Source of the DNA: Bacteroidales bacterium UBA3754
Lineage (GTDB): Bacteria > Bacteroidota > Bacteroidia > Bacteroidales > UBA1715
Direction of reading: 5' to 3'
DNA length: 12,496 nucleotides
Assembly: GCA_002371705.1 (NCBI GenBank)
Contig: DFGI01000039.1
Span: forward strand, 1-12,496
This document shows, piece by piece, positions 1-7,200 of the stretch. A model generated the notes under the pieces. That model was given only the letters and a program-made list of their open reading frames with translations. It was not told where the DNA came from and made no database searches. How positions within the stretch are numbered: the first letter of the stretch is position 1; each line of letters begins with the position of its first letter. The translations under genes and the position numbers were made by a program.

Positions 1-262
1 TGGTATGGTGGTAGGTGTCGTGACCAACTTCCTCCAAATCGTTGTGTTTTCCCGAAACACGCAGACACTTCTGCGAATCGGCCACACGAGGACGAGTAAT
101 CGGAGAAATTCCGAGGAAAATATCCTTGAACTGGTTCATACCTGCGTTGGTGAACATCAATGTAGGGTCACCTTTCACCACCATCGGTGCAGACGGAACA
201 ATAGTGTGTTCTTTTGAAGCAAAAAAATCGAGAAACGATTGACGTAATTCTTGTGCGTTCAT
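1..262 (-). CDS. alaS: Alanine--tRNA ligase, N-terminal fragment (cut by window edge)
   Basis: Reading the minus strand from the ATG at 262 gives 87 codons open to the window edge. The protein begins MNAQELRQSFLDFF and carries the signatures of the AlaRS class II catalytic domain: PSAPMV (about 23-28), DPTLMFTNAGMNQFKD (32-47), and the run from ADSQKC (61-66) through GKHNDLEEVG (71-80) to DTYHH. AlaRS charges tRNA-Ala with alanine in the cytoplasm; the complete enzyme is about 870 residues, so only the first tenth is here, with the editing and C-terminal domains off the left edge. A TACTTTTG -7 element lies 22 nt upstream of the start codon. The gene diverges from eno across a 189-bp gap. Identification is firm because these motifs are nearly invariant in the family. 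Confidence 0.96.
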   Translation of the reverse strand, partial: MNAQELRQSFLDFFASKEHTIVPSAPMVVKGDPTLMFTNAGMNQFKDIFLGISPITRPRVADSQKCLRVSGKHNDLEEVGHDTYHHT

Positions 263-283
263 ACATATATAATTTAACGGGTG

Positions 284-291
284 CAAAAGTA
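284..291 (-). promoter_or_regulatory. -7 promoter element for alaS
   Basis: TACTTTTG on the minus strand matches the Bacteroidota consensus TAnnTTTG exactly and sits 22 nt before the alaS start. No well-spaced -33 TTG is present; the nearest minus-strand TTG (306-308) leaves only 14 nt. Confidence 0.6.
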
Positions 292-405
292 CGTTTTTTT
301 AGTAACAATACACTGCATGCGTATAAAAATCTTTACTCTGTAAGATGTATTCAAAGTTGCTTTTAAAAATTTCACATTTCTCTGTCTATGTATTGCAAAT
401 TTTTA

Positions 406-413
406 TAATTTTG
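406..413 (+). promoter_or_regulatory. -7 promoter element for eno
   Basis: TAATTTTG matches TAnnTTTG exactly, 38 nt upstream of the eno ATG, giving an A-rich leader of about 30 nt. A good -33 TTG at 19-nt spacing is not visible. Confidence 0.55.
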
Positions 414-451
414 TGGAATTAAGAATAAACAAATAACAAAATAGTAATTTT

Positions 452-1765
452 ATGAAAATAACAGAAATTCATGCAAGAGAAATCCTCGATTCAAGAGGAA
501 ATCCAACTGTCGAAGTTGACGTGAAGTTGGAAAATGGTGTAATGGGTAGAGCTGCTGTTCCTTCTGGAGCATCAACTGGTGAAAACGAAGCCCTTGAATT
601 GAGAGACAAGGATAACAAAAACCGTTATTTGGGTAAAGGTGTGTTAAAAGCTGTTGAAAATGTAAACACTATCATCGCTCCAGCTTTGGTTGGCGACTGT
701 GTATTCGATCAACGTGCTCTTGACTATAAGATGTTGGCTCTTGATGGAACTCCAACAAAGAGCAAACTTGGTGCTAACGCTATTTTGGGTGTTTCTTTGG
801 CTGCCGCTAAAGCTGCTGCTAATGCGTTGAACATTCCTTTGTACCGTTACATCGGCGGTTGCAACTCGTATGTAATGCCATTGCCAATGATGAACATCAT
901 CAACGGTGGCGCTCACTCTGATGCTCCTATCGCATTCCAAGAATTTATGATTGGTCCTGTTGGCGCAAAATCTATCAGAGAATCAATTCAAATGGGTGCT
1001 GAAGTATTCCACAACTTGGCTAAAATCCTTAAAAAACGTGGCTTGAGCACAGCTGTGGGTGACGAAGGTGGTTTCGCTCCAAAATTGGACGGTATCGAAG
1101 ATGCTTTGAACTGCATTATCGAAGCTATCAAGGCTGCTGGTTACAAACCAGGTGACGATGTACAAATCGCTATGGACTGCGCTGCTTCTGAATTCGGAAC
1201 GAAGAAAGCTGACGGTAAATACTACTACAACTACAAACAGTTGAACAACGGCGCTCCAAAAGATCCTAACGGAAAAGAATTCGACTCTGAAGGTCAAATC
1301 GCATTCTTGGAAGAACTTTGCAACAAATATCCTATCTACTCAATCGAAGACGGTTTGGACGAAAACGACTGGGAAGGCTGGGTTAAATTGACAGAAAAAC
1401 TTGGCAAGAAAGTTCAACTCGTTGGCGACGACTTGTTTGTAACTAACACTAAATTCTTGACGAAAGGTATCCAAATGGGTGCAGGAAACTCTATCCTTAT
1501 CAAGGTTAACCAAATCGGTTCTTTGACTGAAACATTGGAAGCTATCGAATTGGCTCACCGTCACGGATACACTACTGTAACTTCACACCGTTCAGGTGAA
1601 ACTGAAGATACTACAATCGCTGACATTGCAGTAGCAACTAACAGTGGACAAATCAAGACTGGTTCTATGTCTCGTACAGACCGTATGGCTAAATACAACC
1701 AACTTATCCGTATCGAGGAAGAACTTGGAGCAACTGCTCAATACAAATATGCTAAATTGAAATAA
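452..1765 (+). CDS. eno: Enolase (phosphopyruvate hydratase)
   Basis: Converts 2-phosphoglycerate to phosphoenolpyruvate in glycolysis, and the reverse in gluconeogenesis; a Mg-dependent cytoplasmic enzyme. The 437-residue length is normal for bacterial enolases. Visible landmarks are the flexible loop SGAST (38-42), His155 in GGAHSD, Glu205 in GDEGG (general acid/base), Mg ligands Asp242, Glu299 (SIEDG) and Asp326 (VGDD), catalytic Lys351 in LIKVNQ, and the family signature around SHRSGETED (378-386). All key residues are intact. Codon choice is strongly biased (GGT, GTT, AAC, TTC), unlike the looser usage of its neighbours, as expected for a highly expressed gene. It has its own -7 element and a strong terminator, so it is probably monocistronic. 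Confidence 0.99.
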   Translation: MKITEIHAREILDSRGNPTVEVDVKLENGVMGRAAVPSGASTGENEALELRDKDNKNRYLGKGVLKAVENVNTIIAPALVGDCVFDQRALDYKMLALDGTPTKSKLGANAILGVSLAAAKAAANALNIPLYRYIGGCNSYVMPLPMMNIINGGAHSDAPIAFQEFMIGPVGAKSIRESIQMGAEVFHNLAKILKKRGLSTAVGDEGGFAPKLDGIEDALNCIIEAIKAAGYKPGDDVQIAMDCAASEFGTKKADGKYYYNYKQLNNGAPKDPNGKEFDSEGQIAFLEELCNKYPIYSIEDGLDENDWEGWVKLTEKLGKKVQLVGDDLFVTNTKFLTKGIQMGAGNSILIKVNQIGSLTETLEAIELAHRHGYTTVTSHRSGETEDTTIADIAVATNSGQIKTGSMSRTDRMAKYNQLIRIEEELGATAQYKYAKLK

Positions 1766-1788
1766 TTCAATTTGTTGAGCATAAAAAC

Positions 1789-1829
1789 AAACCCTGTATG
1801 TCGTATGATGTACAGGGTTTTCTTTTTTT
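1789..1829 (+). terminator. Rho-independent terminator of eno
   Basis: A perfect 10-bp stem, AAACCCTGTA (1789-1798) with TACAGGGTTT (1811-1820), encloses a 12-nt loop and is followed by TCTTTTTTT. It lies 23 nt after the eno stop codon. Confidence 0.93.
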
Positions 1830-1843
1830 CACGGAAAAAACTA

Positions 1844-1851
1844 TATCTTTG
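1844..1851 (+). promoter_or_regulatory. -7 promoter element for hisB
   Basis: TATCTTTG matches TAnnTTTG. It is 14 nt past the eno terminator T-run and 18 nt before the ATG at 1870. This supports 1870 as the hisB start rather than the in-frame ATG at 1798, which lies inside the terminator hairpin. No clear -33 TTG is present. Confidence 0.6.
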
Positions 1852-1869
1852 TTTTCAAATAGAATAGGT

Positions 1870-2982
1870 ATGAAAAAAGCACTTTTTATAGACAGGGACG
1901 GAACCATTTTGCAGGAACCGATAGAAGACGAACAAATTGATTCGTTTGCAAAGTTTTCGTTTTTACCAAACGCAATTTCTTCATTGAAAAAAATACGGGA
2001 ATATACTGATTACGAACTTGTTATGGTGACAAATCAAGATGGTTTGGGCACTGATTCGTTTCCCGAAGACACGTTTTGGCCTGTTCATAATCTTATGCTT
2101 GATATCTTAAAGTCTGAAGGCGTTGAATTTGCCGATATGATAATTGACGAAACATTTGAATACGAGCACAAACCGACACGGAAACCTGGCACAGCGTTGC
2201 TTGTAAAGTATATGACCGGAGAATACGATTTAGCTCATTCATACGTAATAGGTGATAGAAATACCGATGCCCAGTTAGCGGTGAATCTTGGATGTAAGTC
2301 GCTTATAATCAAAGGAAACCATTTGGATGAACGCACGCTCCCTGATTCGTGCGAATTGGTTGCCGATTCGTGGACTGAAATAGCACAACGACTTACGTTT
2401 CCGTTGCGCTATGCTCATGTGGTTCGAAATACCAACGAAACAAAAATAGATATAGAATTGTTGCTTGATGGTCGCGGAAAATCGGAAATTTCAACGGGGA
2501 TAGGATTTTTCGACCACATGTTGGAGCAGTTGGCACGTCATTCCAATTGTGATTTGAAAATTAATGTGAAAGGCGATTTACATGTTGACGAACACCATAC
2601 AATTGAAGATACGGGCATTGCGCTCGGAGAGGCGTTTTTGCAGGCCTTGGGCAAAAAAGAACGGATAGAACGCTACGGATTTTTGTTGCCGATGGACGAT
2701 TCGCTTGCGCAGGTTGCCATAGATTTTTCTGGTCGCCCGTGGTTGATTTGGAATGTGGAGTTCAAACGCGAAAAAGTGGGCGAGTTGCCAACCGAAATGT
2801 TGTATCATTTCTTCAAATCGTTCAGCGATGCGGCGAAATGCAATTTGAACATCTCTGTAGAAGGCGACAATGAACATCACAAAATCGAAGCAATTTTCAA
2901 AGCGTGGGCAAAGTCAATAAAAATGGCTGTTTCTCGGAGCTTGAACAATCAATTGTTGCCGTCAACCAAAGGTTTGCTGTAA
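1870..2982 (+). CDS. hisB: Bifunctional histidinol-phosphatase / imidazoleglycerol-phosphate dehydratase
   Basis: A fused enzyme for two steps of histidine synthesis. Residues 1-170 are a HAD phosphatase domain: D8-R-D10-G, TNQDG (54-58), RKP with Lys105, and GDRNTD (128-133). Residues from RYAHVVRNTNET (180-191) onward are the dehydratase domain, with FFDHM (213-217), EHHTIED (241-247), EHHKIE (335-340, manganese-binding) and the C-terminal PSTKG. The HAD part follows the HisB-N pattern of E. coli. The stretch that in E. coli holds a zinc-binding Cys/His cluster before RKP reads as a Cys-free segment here (92-103). The open frame extends to 1798, but 1870 was chosen because the family N-terminus MKKALFIDRDG and the promoter fit there, giving 370 aa. 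No other his gene is in the window. It converges on metA with a 10-bp gap. Confidence 0.96.
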   Translation: MKKALFIDRDGTILQEPIEDEQIDSFAKFSFLPNAISSLKKIREYTDYELVMVTNQDGLGTDSFPEDTFWPVHNLMLDILKSEGVEFADMIIDETFEYEHKPTRKPGTALLVKYMTGEYDLAHSYVIGDRNTDAQLAVNLGCKSLIIKGNHLDERTLPDSCELVADSWTEIAQRLTFPLRYAHVVRNTNETKIDIELLLDGRGKSEISTGIGFFDHMLEQLARHSNCDLKINVKGDLHVDEHHTIEDTGIALGEAFLQALGKKERIERYGFLLPMDDSLAQVAIDFSGRPWLIWNVEFKREKVGELPTEMLYHFFKSFSDAAKCNLNISVEGDNEHHKIEAIFKAWAKSIKMAVSRSLNNQLLPSTKGLL

Positions 2983-2992
2983 AAAGCGCTGG

Positions 2993-3898
2993 TTAATCCA
3001 ATTTATAAGGCGTTTCCTGATAAACGTAGTAGTTCAACCAATTGCTGAACAATAAGTTACCATGCGAACGCCACGTATTTGGCGGTGTGAGTGACGGATT
3101 ATCCTGTGGAAAATAATTTTCGGGTAAATTCACATCCATACCTTTCGCTTTGTCGCGGAAATATTCATCGCTCAGTGTGAACGCATCGTATTCCGAGTGC
3201 CCAAATACAAATATATTTTTGCGGTCTTTCGACATCATTAGGTACGGTCCGATGTTCATTCCCTCGCAAATCACGTCAACTTCGTCTTTGTGCGCCAAAA
3301 CTTCTTCTGGTTTTAAGTAGGAATTTCTTGAATGTGGAACATAGAATTCGTCATCGTAGCCACGTACAATCGGTTCTTTGGGCATAAGCACATGGTGCTT
3401 GAATACCCCAAAAATCTTGTCGTCGCGCCAATGCTTGTTGATACCATAATAATAATATACGCCAGCAAATGCGCCCCAGCAGATGTGGAACGTTGATGTG
3501 ACGTGGGTTTGCGTCCATTCGTAGATTTTCGTCAACTCTGGCCAAAAATCCACGTCTTCATATTTTAAATGGTCAATTGGCGAGCCAGTGATGATAAGTC
3601 CGTCCAATTTTCCGACTGTGTCAAACGATTGGTAGAACGTTTGCAGATATTCCGCCGAAGTATGCGAAGGGACGTGTGTTTTGGTATAGAGCAAAATCAC
3701 TTCAACTTGCAATGGTGTGTTAGAAAGCATTCTAATTAATTGAGTTTCAGTCTTTTCCTTTATTGGCATAAGGTTAAGAATCCCAATTCGGATAGGACGG
3801 ATATCTTGGGTAATAGCCCGGCTGTTCGTCATAACAAACACATTTTCGTTACGAAGAATGTCGGCCGCTGGTAATTTGTCGGGTATATTTACTGGCAT
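2993..3898 (-). CDS. metA: Homoserine O-acyltransferase (MetA family)
   Basis: Acylates the hydroxyl of L-homoserine, the committing step of methionine synthesis. The 301-residue length and the N-terminus MPVNIPDKLPAADIL are typical of MetA, a class I glutamine-amidotransferase-like fold. The nucleophile is Cys140 in HICWGA; the other catalytic residues are His234 and Glu236 in GHSEYD. WRSHGNLLFSNWLNYYVYQ near the C-terminus is the family's most conserved block. The acyl donor is uncertain. The position corresponding to E. coli Gly111 (succinyl) and B. cereus Glu111 (acetyl) is Asp109 here, in ITGSPID. By charge it is closer to the acetyl type, but that is inference. Transcribed divergently from the Mur ligase gene from a shared 65-bp region, and converging on hisB. 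Confidence 0.96.
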   Translation of the reverse strand: MPVNIPDKLPAADILRNENVFVMTNSRAITQDIRPIRIGILNLMPIKEKTETQLIRMLSNTPLQVEVILLYTKTHVPSHTSAEYLQTFYQSFDTVGKLDGLIITGSPIDHLKYEDVDFWPELTKIYEWTQTHVTSTFHICWGAFAGVYYYYGINKHWRDDKIFGVFKHHVLMPKEPIVRGYDDEFYVPHSRNSYLKPEEVLAHKDEVDVICEGMNIGPYLMMSKDRKNIFVFGHSEYDAFTLSDEYFRDKAKGMDVNLPENYFPQDNPSLTPPNTWRSHGNLLFSNWLNYYVYQETPYKLD

Positions 3899-3916
3899 AT
3901 TCTATTAAAATTCGTG

Positions 3917-3924
3917 CAAATGTA
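3917..3924 (-). promoter_or_regulatory. -7 promoter element for metA
   Basis: TACATTTG on the minus strand, 18 nt before the metA start, matches TAnnTTTG exactly. Its expected -33 region falls on the -7 element of the opposing gene. Confidence 0.6.
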
Positions 3925-3944
3925 TGAAATCTTATTTCTTTTAC

Positions 3945-3952
3945 TACTTTTG
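3945..3952 (+). promoter_or_regulatory. -7 promoter element for the Mur ligase-like gene
   Basis: TACTTTTG, 11 nt before the ATG at 3964, matches TAnnTTTG. The mRNA leader would be only about 6-7 nt for the first ATG, or about 12-13 nt for the ATG at 3970. Confidence 0.6.
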
Positions 3953-3963
3953 CCCGAAAGAAA

Positions 3964-5337
3964 ATGGGTATGAATAGAATTCATTTGTTGGCAATAGGTG
4001 GGGCAACCCTGCACAATATGGCGATAACGCTGAAGAATGATGGGTTTGTGGTTACCGGAAGTGACGATGAGATTTTTGATCCCTCGTATTCGGAATTAAA
4101 GGAACATAATCTGTTGCCCAAGGAGTTGGGATGGTTCGAGGAACGTGTTACCCGTGACATTGATATTGTGATTGTTGGTGGAAAAATCCAACCCGATAAT
4201 CCAGAACTTGTTAAAGCCCAGCAACTTGGCATTCCAATTTATACATATTCCGAGTTTATCTATGAATTTTCAAAAGACAAACAGCGGGTTGTGATAGCGG
4301 GAAGCTATGGCAAAAATATGATTGTGTCGATTGTGATGCATGTGCTTTCATATTATGAGTACGACTACGATTATTTGTTGTGCTCGGCTGTGAACGACCA
4401 GGAAAGCACCATACGACTTTCAAAATCAAGCAAATTGCTGATAGTGGAAGGCGATGAGCATATTTCCTCGCCGATAGATGAGCGCTCGAAATTTGAGCAT
4501 TACAAGCCGTGTGTCGCTTTGCTGAGCGGCATTGCGTGGGAAGATGTGCAGGCGTTTCCTACATTGGATGCGTATGTGGAGCAGTTCAAACGTTACGTTG
4601 GGTCACTCAATGAAAATGGTCGGTTGATTTATTGCGAGGACGATGAACTTGTTCGTGAGGTGATTTCGCACACCGAAGCAAATATAAAATTGATCCCCTA
4701 TAAAACCCATCCCTATGAATTGTTCAACAACCACACGTTTTTGAAAATTTCTGGTGGTCGATTGCCGATTTACATTTTTGGCGAGCATAATATGAAAAAT
4801 ATTGCTGGAGCGTTGAAAGTGTGCCAGCAACTGAAAATTTCGGAAGAAAAATTCTATCAGGCTTTGAAATTTTTCAAAGGTCCGATGAAACAATTGCAGT
4901 TGTTGGGCAAAAATTCGTCGGTGAATGTGTATCGGGATTATGTGTATTCGCCACTCAAAATGAATGCAACTATAAAAGCCATTCGGGAATTGTACCCGTT
5001 GCGCGAGCTTGTTGTCTGTCTCGAAGTTGCTTCCGACGGCGATGTTCCTGAAAATTTCTGGAAACAGTACGATGATAGTATGCGTTTGGCTGATGAAAAA
5101 TTTGTGTTCCTCAATGTGCAAGGTGAGGAAACCTCTAAGTCATCGGCGGCAGAAAAGAAAGTGAAAGCGATTTTTGGAACATCTAAAATAAAGATTTTCA
5201 CGCGGTTGGAGGCTATTCAAAGAGAATTGACAAACATTATGTGGCAGAATAAAAACCTGTTGTTGCTTCGGGCAGACAATGCCGCAAAACTTGATTATAA
5301 TGCGATCGCAAAAAAAGTTTTAAATCTAAATGCTTGA
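3964..5337 (+). CDS. Mpl-like Mur ligase family protein with degenerate catalytic motifs
   Basis: By overall pattern this is a Mur ligase of the Mpl (muropeptide recycling) type, 457 aa, full length. The N-terminal UDP-binding part has IHLLAIGGATLHNMA (6-20). The central domain has EGDEH (162-166) and the conserved GEHNMKN (273-279). Three motifs needed for catalysis in the family are altered. The P-loop, GTHGKTTT in E. coli Mpl, reads GSYGKNM (113-119), losing the Mg-binding Thr. The metal-binding Asp-His after it reads Glu193-Asp194. The C-terminal DFAHxP reads D325-YVYSP. The frame is long and intact, with ordinary base use, so this is not a simple pseudogene. It may be a non-catalytic paralogue or may have a shifted function. 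Start is ATG 3964, or ATG 3970 (MNRIHLL), which fits the family N-terminus slightly better. It is divergent from metA and upstream of tRNA-Glu. Confidence 0.85.
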   Translation: MGMNRIHLLAIGGATLHNMAITLKNDGFVVTGSDDEIFDPSYSELKEHNLLPKELGWFEERVTRDIDIVIVGGKIQPDNPELVKAQQLGIPIYTYSEFIYEFSKDKQRVVIAGSYGKNMIVSIVMHVLSYYEYDYDYLLCSAVNDQESTIRLSKSSKLLIVEGDEHISSPIDERSKFEHYKPCVALLSGIAWEDVQAFPTLDAYVEQFKRYVGSLNENGRLIYCEDDELVREVISHTEANIKLIPYKTHPYELFNNHTFLKISGGRLPIYIFGEHNMKNIAGALKVCQQLKISEEKFYQALKFFKGPMKQLQLLGKNSSVNVYRDYVYSPLKMNATIKAIRELYPLRELVVCLEVASDGDVPENFWKQYDDSMRLADEKFVFLNVQGEETSKSSAAEKKVKAIFGTSKIKIFTRLEAIQRELTNIMWQNKNLLLLRADNAAKLDYNAIAKKVLNLNA

Positions 5338-5383
5338 AAATAAGCAAAGTAAGAAAAAATGTAGAAAAGTTTATAGAAAACTA

Positions 5384-5413
5384 TTGCAGGAATAAAAATC
5401 TTTTCTACATTTG
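5384..5413 (+). promoter_or_regulatory. Promoter of the tRNA-Glu/rpsT transcript
   Basis: The best promoter in the window: TTG (5384-5386), 19-nt spacer, then TACATTTG (5406-5413), matching the Bacteroidota TTG-N19-TAnnTTTG pattern. It ends 22 nt before the mature tRNA 5' end. Confidence 0.75.
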
Positions 5414-5435
5414 CACTCGGAAATAAAAACCAGAT

Positions 5436-5507
5436 GGCGAGTTCGTATATCGGTTAGTACACAAGGTTTTCATCCTTGTTAGAGCGGTTCGATTCCGCTA
5501 CTCGCTA
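5436..5507 (+). tRNA. tRNA-Glu (anticodon UUC)
   Basis: A complete cloverleaf can be folded by eye. The acceptor arm is GGCGAGT (5436-5442) with ACTCGCT (5500-5506), having one G-U pair. The D arm is GTA/TAC with a GG-containing loop. The anticodon stem is CAAGG (5462-5466)/CCTTG (5474-5478) with loop TTTTCAT, putting anticodon TTC at 5469-5471. The T arm is AGCGG-TTCGATT-CCGCT (5483-5499). The discriminator is A5507. CCA is not encoded and must be added after transcription. It is followed after 21 nt by rpsT, very likely on the same transcript. Confidence 0.97.
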
Positions 5508-5528
5508 CAATAAAATTTTAAATAAGAA

Positions 5529-5783
5529 ATGGCAAATACAAAATCTGCAGCAAAGGCAGCAAGACAAGCAAAATCAAGAGCAGTACATAATAAATACTAC
5601 GCTAAAACAATGCGTAATGCTGTTCGTGATATAAAAAATGTAAAGGATAAAAAAGAAGCTGAAGCACAATTCCCGAAAGTATGTTCGTTGATTGACAAAC
5701 TTGCAAAAGTTAATGTGATCCACAAAAACAAAGCAGCTAATATCAAATCTGGTGTTGCAAAACACATCAATGCATTGGCATAA
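5529..5783 (+). CDS. rpsT: 30S ribosomal protein S20 (bS20)
   Basis: An 84-residue, very basic protein beginning MANTKSAAKAARQAKSRAVHNK, the N-terminus typical of bS20, which binds 16S rRNA early in 30S assembly. The rest is a helical Lys/Arg-rich bundle ending in a small hydrophobic tail (HINALA). The length is normal for the family. It has no separate promoter of its own: it sits 21 nt after tRNA-Glu and shares its promoter, and a strong terminator follows 26 nt after the stop. Cotranscription would put tRNA processing at the 5' end of the rpsT message. Confidence 0.98.
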   Translation: MANTKSAAKAARQAKSRAVHNKYYAKTMRNAVRDIKNVKDKKEAEAQFPKVCSLIDKLAKVNVIHKNKAANIKSGVAKHINALA

Positions 5784-5809
5784 TAAAATCTTTTCATAAT
5801 TAACAAGGG

Positions 5810-5840
5810 AAAGCGAAATCAAAATTGATTTCGCTTTTTT
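5810..5840 (+). terminator. Terminator of tRNA-Glu/rpsT
   Basis: An 11-bp perfect stem, AAAGCGAAATC (5810-5820) with GATTTCGCTTT (5827-5837), has a 6-nt AAAATT loop and a T-run to 5840. On the minus strand the same hairpin is followed by only three Ts, so it would be a weak terminator for the convergent barrel gene. Confidence 0.92.
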
Positions 5841-5878
5841 ATTTTCTATAAAACTTCAACTTCGTAGTGAACGGATTG

Positions 5879-6688
5879 TCACCGTCCTATCACGAATCCA
5901 ATACTGTGGTTCATTCCTAAATAATAATTGTAGGACGTTTCGTAGTAACATCGTATTTTCCAAAAAGGAATTTGGAGTAGGAGTGTGATGGGCGTTTCGT
6001 GGCTGTTGTACGAAATACCTGCTTGCAGATGTTTGTGTAGTTTTGCTCCTACACCAATCGAAACAGTTGGGGCGACGTCAGTTTTTTGCAGAATCATTCC
6101 CGAACAATAGACAATGTCGTTAATATGGTAGTTTACAATCAATTTTGTAACGGAAATTGCATCCGACGATTGTCGGAATAGGCGCAATGGATTTACAATA
6201 TGGATTCCGTATGAAAGTTTCTTTTGTTCTCCAAAATATGCTAATTCAGGAATTACGGATAGTTTTGGCGAATATTCTTCCTGAAATTGCCGCGTTAGTG
6301 TGAATTTTACTGCTAATGCGTTGTATGCGTTTAATTTACGGGCGACAATTCCGCTGAAGTGACTTTCTCGGAAATGTGTGTTTCCAAATACTGTTGTGGA
6401 AACGGCTGTGGTAAGTTGTTTCATTCTTGAACACGCGTTTACACGTGAGCAAACCATATCCGTTGCAAGGTAATTCGTACAGTATGCCGCACCGACTTCT
6501 GCTTGTCCGCAGTAGGCGAGCAGGGCGGGATTGGTTTGTACAGCCCATACGTTAGTTTCTGTGGCAAGAATGCAATTCTCCCCAGCGAACATTCCCGATG
6601 AGAATTTCGATTCTTGGCAAAAACTTGAAAAAATAGAATTACAGCAGACGAATACGAAACAAATGGTTCTAATTCGTCTTGTAGTCAA
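5879..6688 (-). CDS. Putative outer-membrane beta-barrel protein (PorV/PorQ-like pattern)
   Basis: A 269-aa protein with a likely signal peptide: basic MTTRRIR, then hydrophobic TICFVFVCCNSIFSSF, with cleavage probably near residue 24-27. The mature N-terminus has FAGENCILATETNVWAVQTNPALLA (34-58). It resembles the start of Bacteroidota barrel proteins of the PorV/PorQ sort, in which a short 'W/A-x-x-x-NPA-x-LA' segment precedes alternating beta strands. The rest alternates hydrophobic and polar residues and ends in an aromatic/glycine-rich strand (GFVIGR). Function is not assignable. The only start giving a signal peptide is a TTG at 6686-6688, overlapping the 3' end of purE by 20 bp. No ATG or GTG exists between the preceding in-frame stop and Met33, so translation is probably coupled to purE. 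The protein has an unusual number of cysteines for an exported barrel. Confidence 0.7.
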   Translation of the reverse strand: MTTRRIRTICFVFVCCNSIFSSFCQESKFSSGMFAGENCILATETNVWAVQTNPALLAYCGQAEVGAAYCTNYLATDMVCSRVNACSRMKQLTTAVSTTVFGNTHFRESHFSGIVARKLNAYNALAVKFTLTRQFQEEYSPKLSVIPELAYFGEQKKLSYGIHIVNPLRLFRQSSDAISVTKLIVNYHINDIVYCSGMILQKTDVAPTVSIGVGAKLHKHLQAGISYNSHETPITLLLQIPFWKIRCYYETSYNYYLGMNHSIGFVIGR

Positions 6689-7175
6689 AGTGTATGTCTT
6701 TTAAATCGGCGTTTGCTTTTTCTATTTTGTTTTTCAATGCTTCCTTGTAATTTGCAAGTTCCTTTGCAACACGTTCGTCTGCCATTGCAATGAACTGTGC
6801 AGCAAGCACGCCTGCGTTTTCTGCGGCGTTGATTCCTACTGTCGCTACAGGAATACCCGATGGCATTTGTACAATTGCCAAAAGTGCGTCGATACCTTGA
6901 AGACTTGCGCTGATTGGCACTCCAATCACGGGAACGGTCGTCATTGAAGCGATTACGCCTGGCAGATGTGCTGCCATTCCTGCTGCTGCGATGATTACTT
7001 GTATGCCGTTTGCCTTGGCATTTTTAGCAAAATTCTCAACAGCTTCGGGCGTACGGTGAGCCGAAAGTGCAAGGATTTCAAATGGAATCTGCATTTTGTC
7101 GAGCAATTTTGCCGCTTTTTCCATCACGGGCATATCCGATGTACTGCCCATAATAATACTGACTTGTGGTTTCAT
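6669..7175 (-). CDS. purE: N5-carboxyaminoimidazole ribonucleotide mutase
   Basis: Catalyses the N5-CAIR to CAIR rearrangement in purine synthesis. The 168-residue protein has the class I PurE motifs GSTSD (10-14, phosphate binding), SAHRTP (38-43, with catalytic His40) and GMAAHLPG (66-73), then SGIPVATVGI (106-115) and the conserved ENA (119-121). Length and motifs are normal. The start ATG is preceded by a leader of about 25 nt. A near-consensus promoter lies upstream. The last 20 bp overlap the beginning of the downstream barrel gene, suggesting a two-gene transcript. No purK is in the window. Confidence 0.97.
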   Translation of the reverse strand: MKPQVSIIMGSTSDMPVMEKAAKLLDKMQIPFEILALSAHRTPEAVENFAKNAKANGIQVIIAAAGMAAHLPGVIASMTTVPVIGVPISASLQGIDALLAIVQMPSGIPVATVGINAAENAGVLAAQFIAMADERVAKELANYKEALKNKIEKANADLKDIHFDYKTN

Positions 7176-7200
7176 AGCAATAAATTTTATTTTGTTTTCG

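Noticed and set aside
1798..1869. An in-frame 24-codon N-terminal extension of hisB from the ATG at 1798.
   Set aside because: It lies in the eno terminator hairpin and upstream of the hisB -7 element, and the translation does not resemble any HisB N-terminus.
4603..5121. A 172-codon open frame on the minus strand inside the Mur ligase-like gene, and similar antisense frames within eno, adk and obgE.
   Set aside because: They are shadows of real genes on the opposite strand, with low-complexity or Cys/Phe/Ser-rich translations and no promoter or family motif.
5329..5356. Small inverted repeat TGCTT/AAGCA just at the end of the Mur ligase-like gene.
   Set aside because: The stem is only 5 bp and no T-run follows, so it is not a credible terminator.
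5436..5507. tRNA-Glu as an integration site for a mobile element.
   Set aside because: No integrase, no direct repeat of the tRNA 3' end, and rpsT follows directly in an ordinary arrangement.
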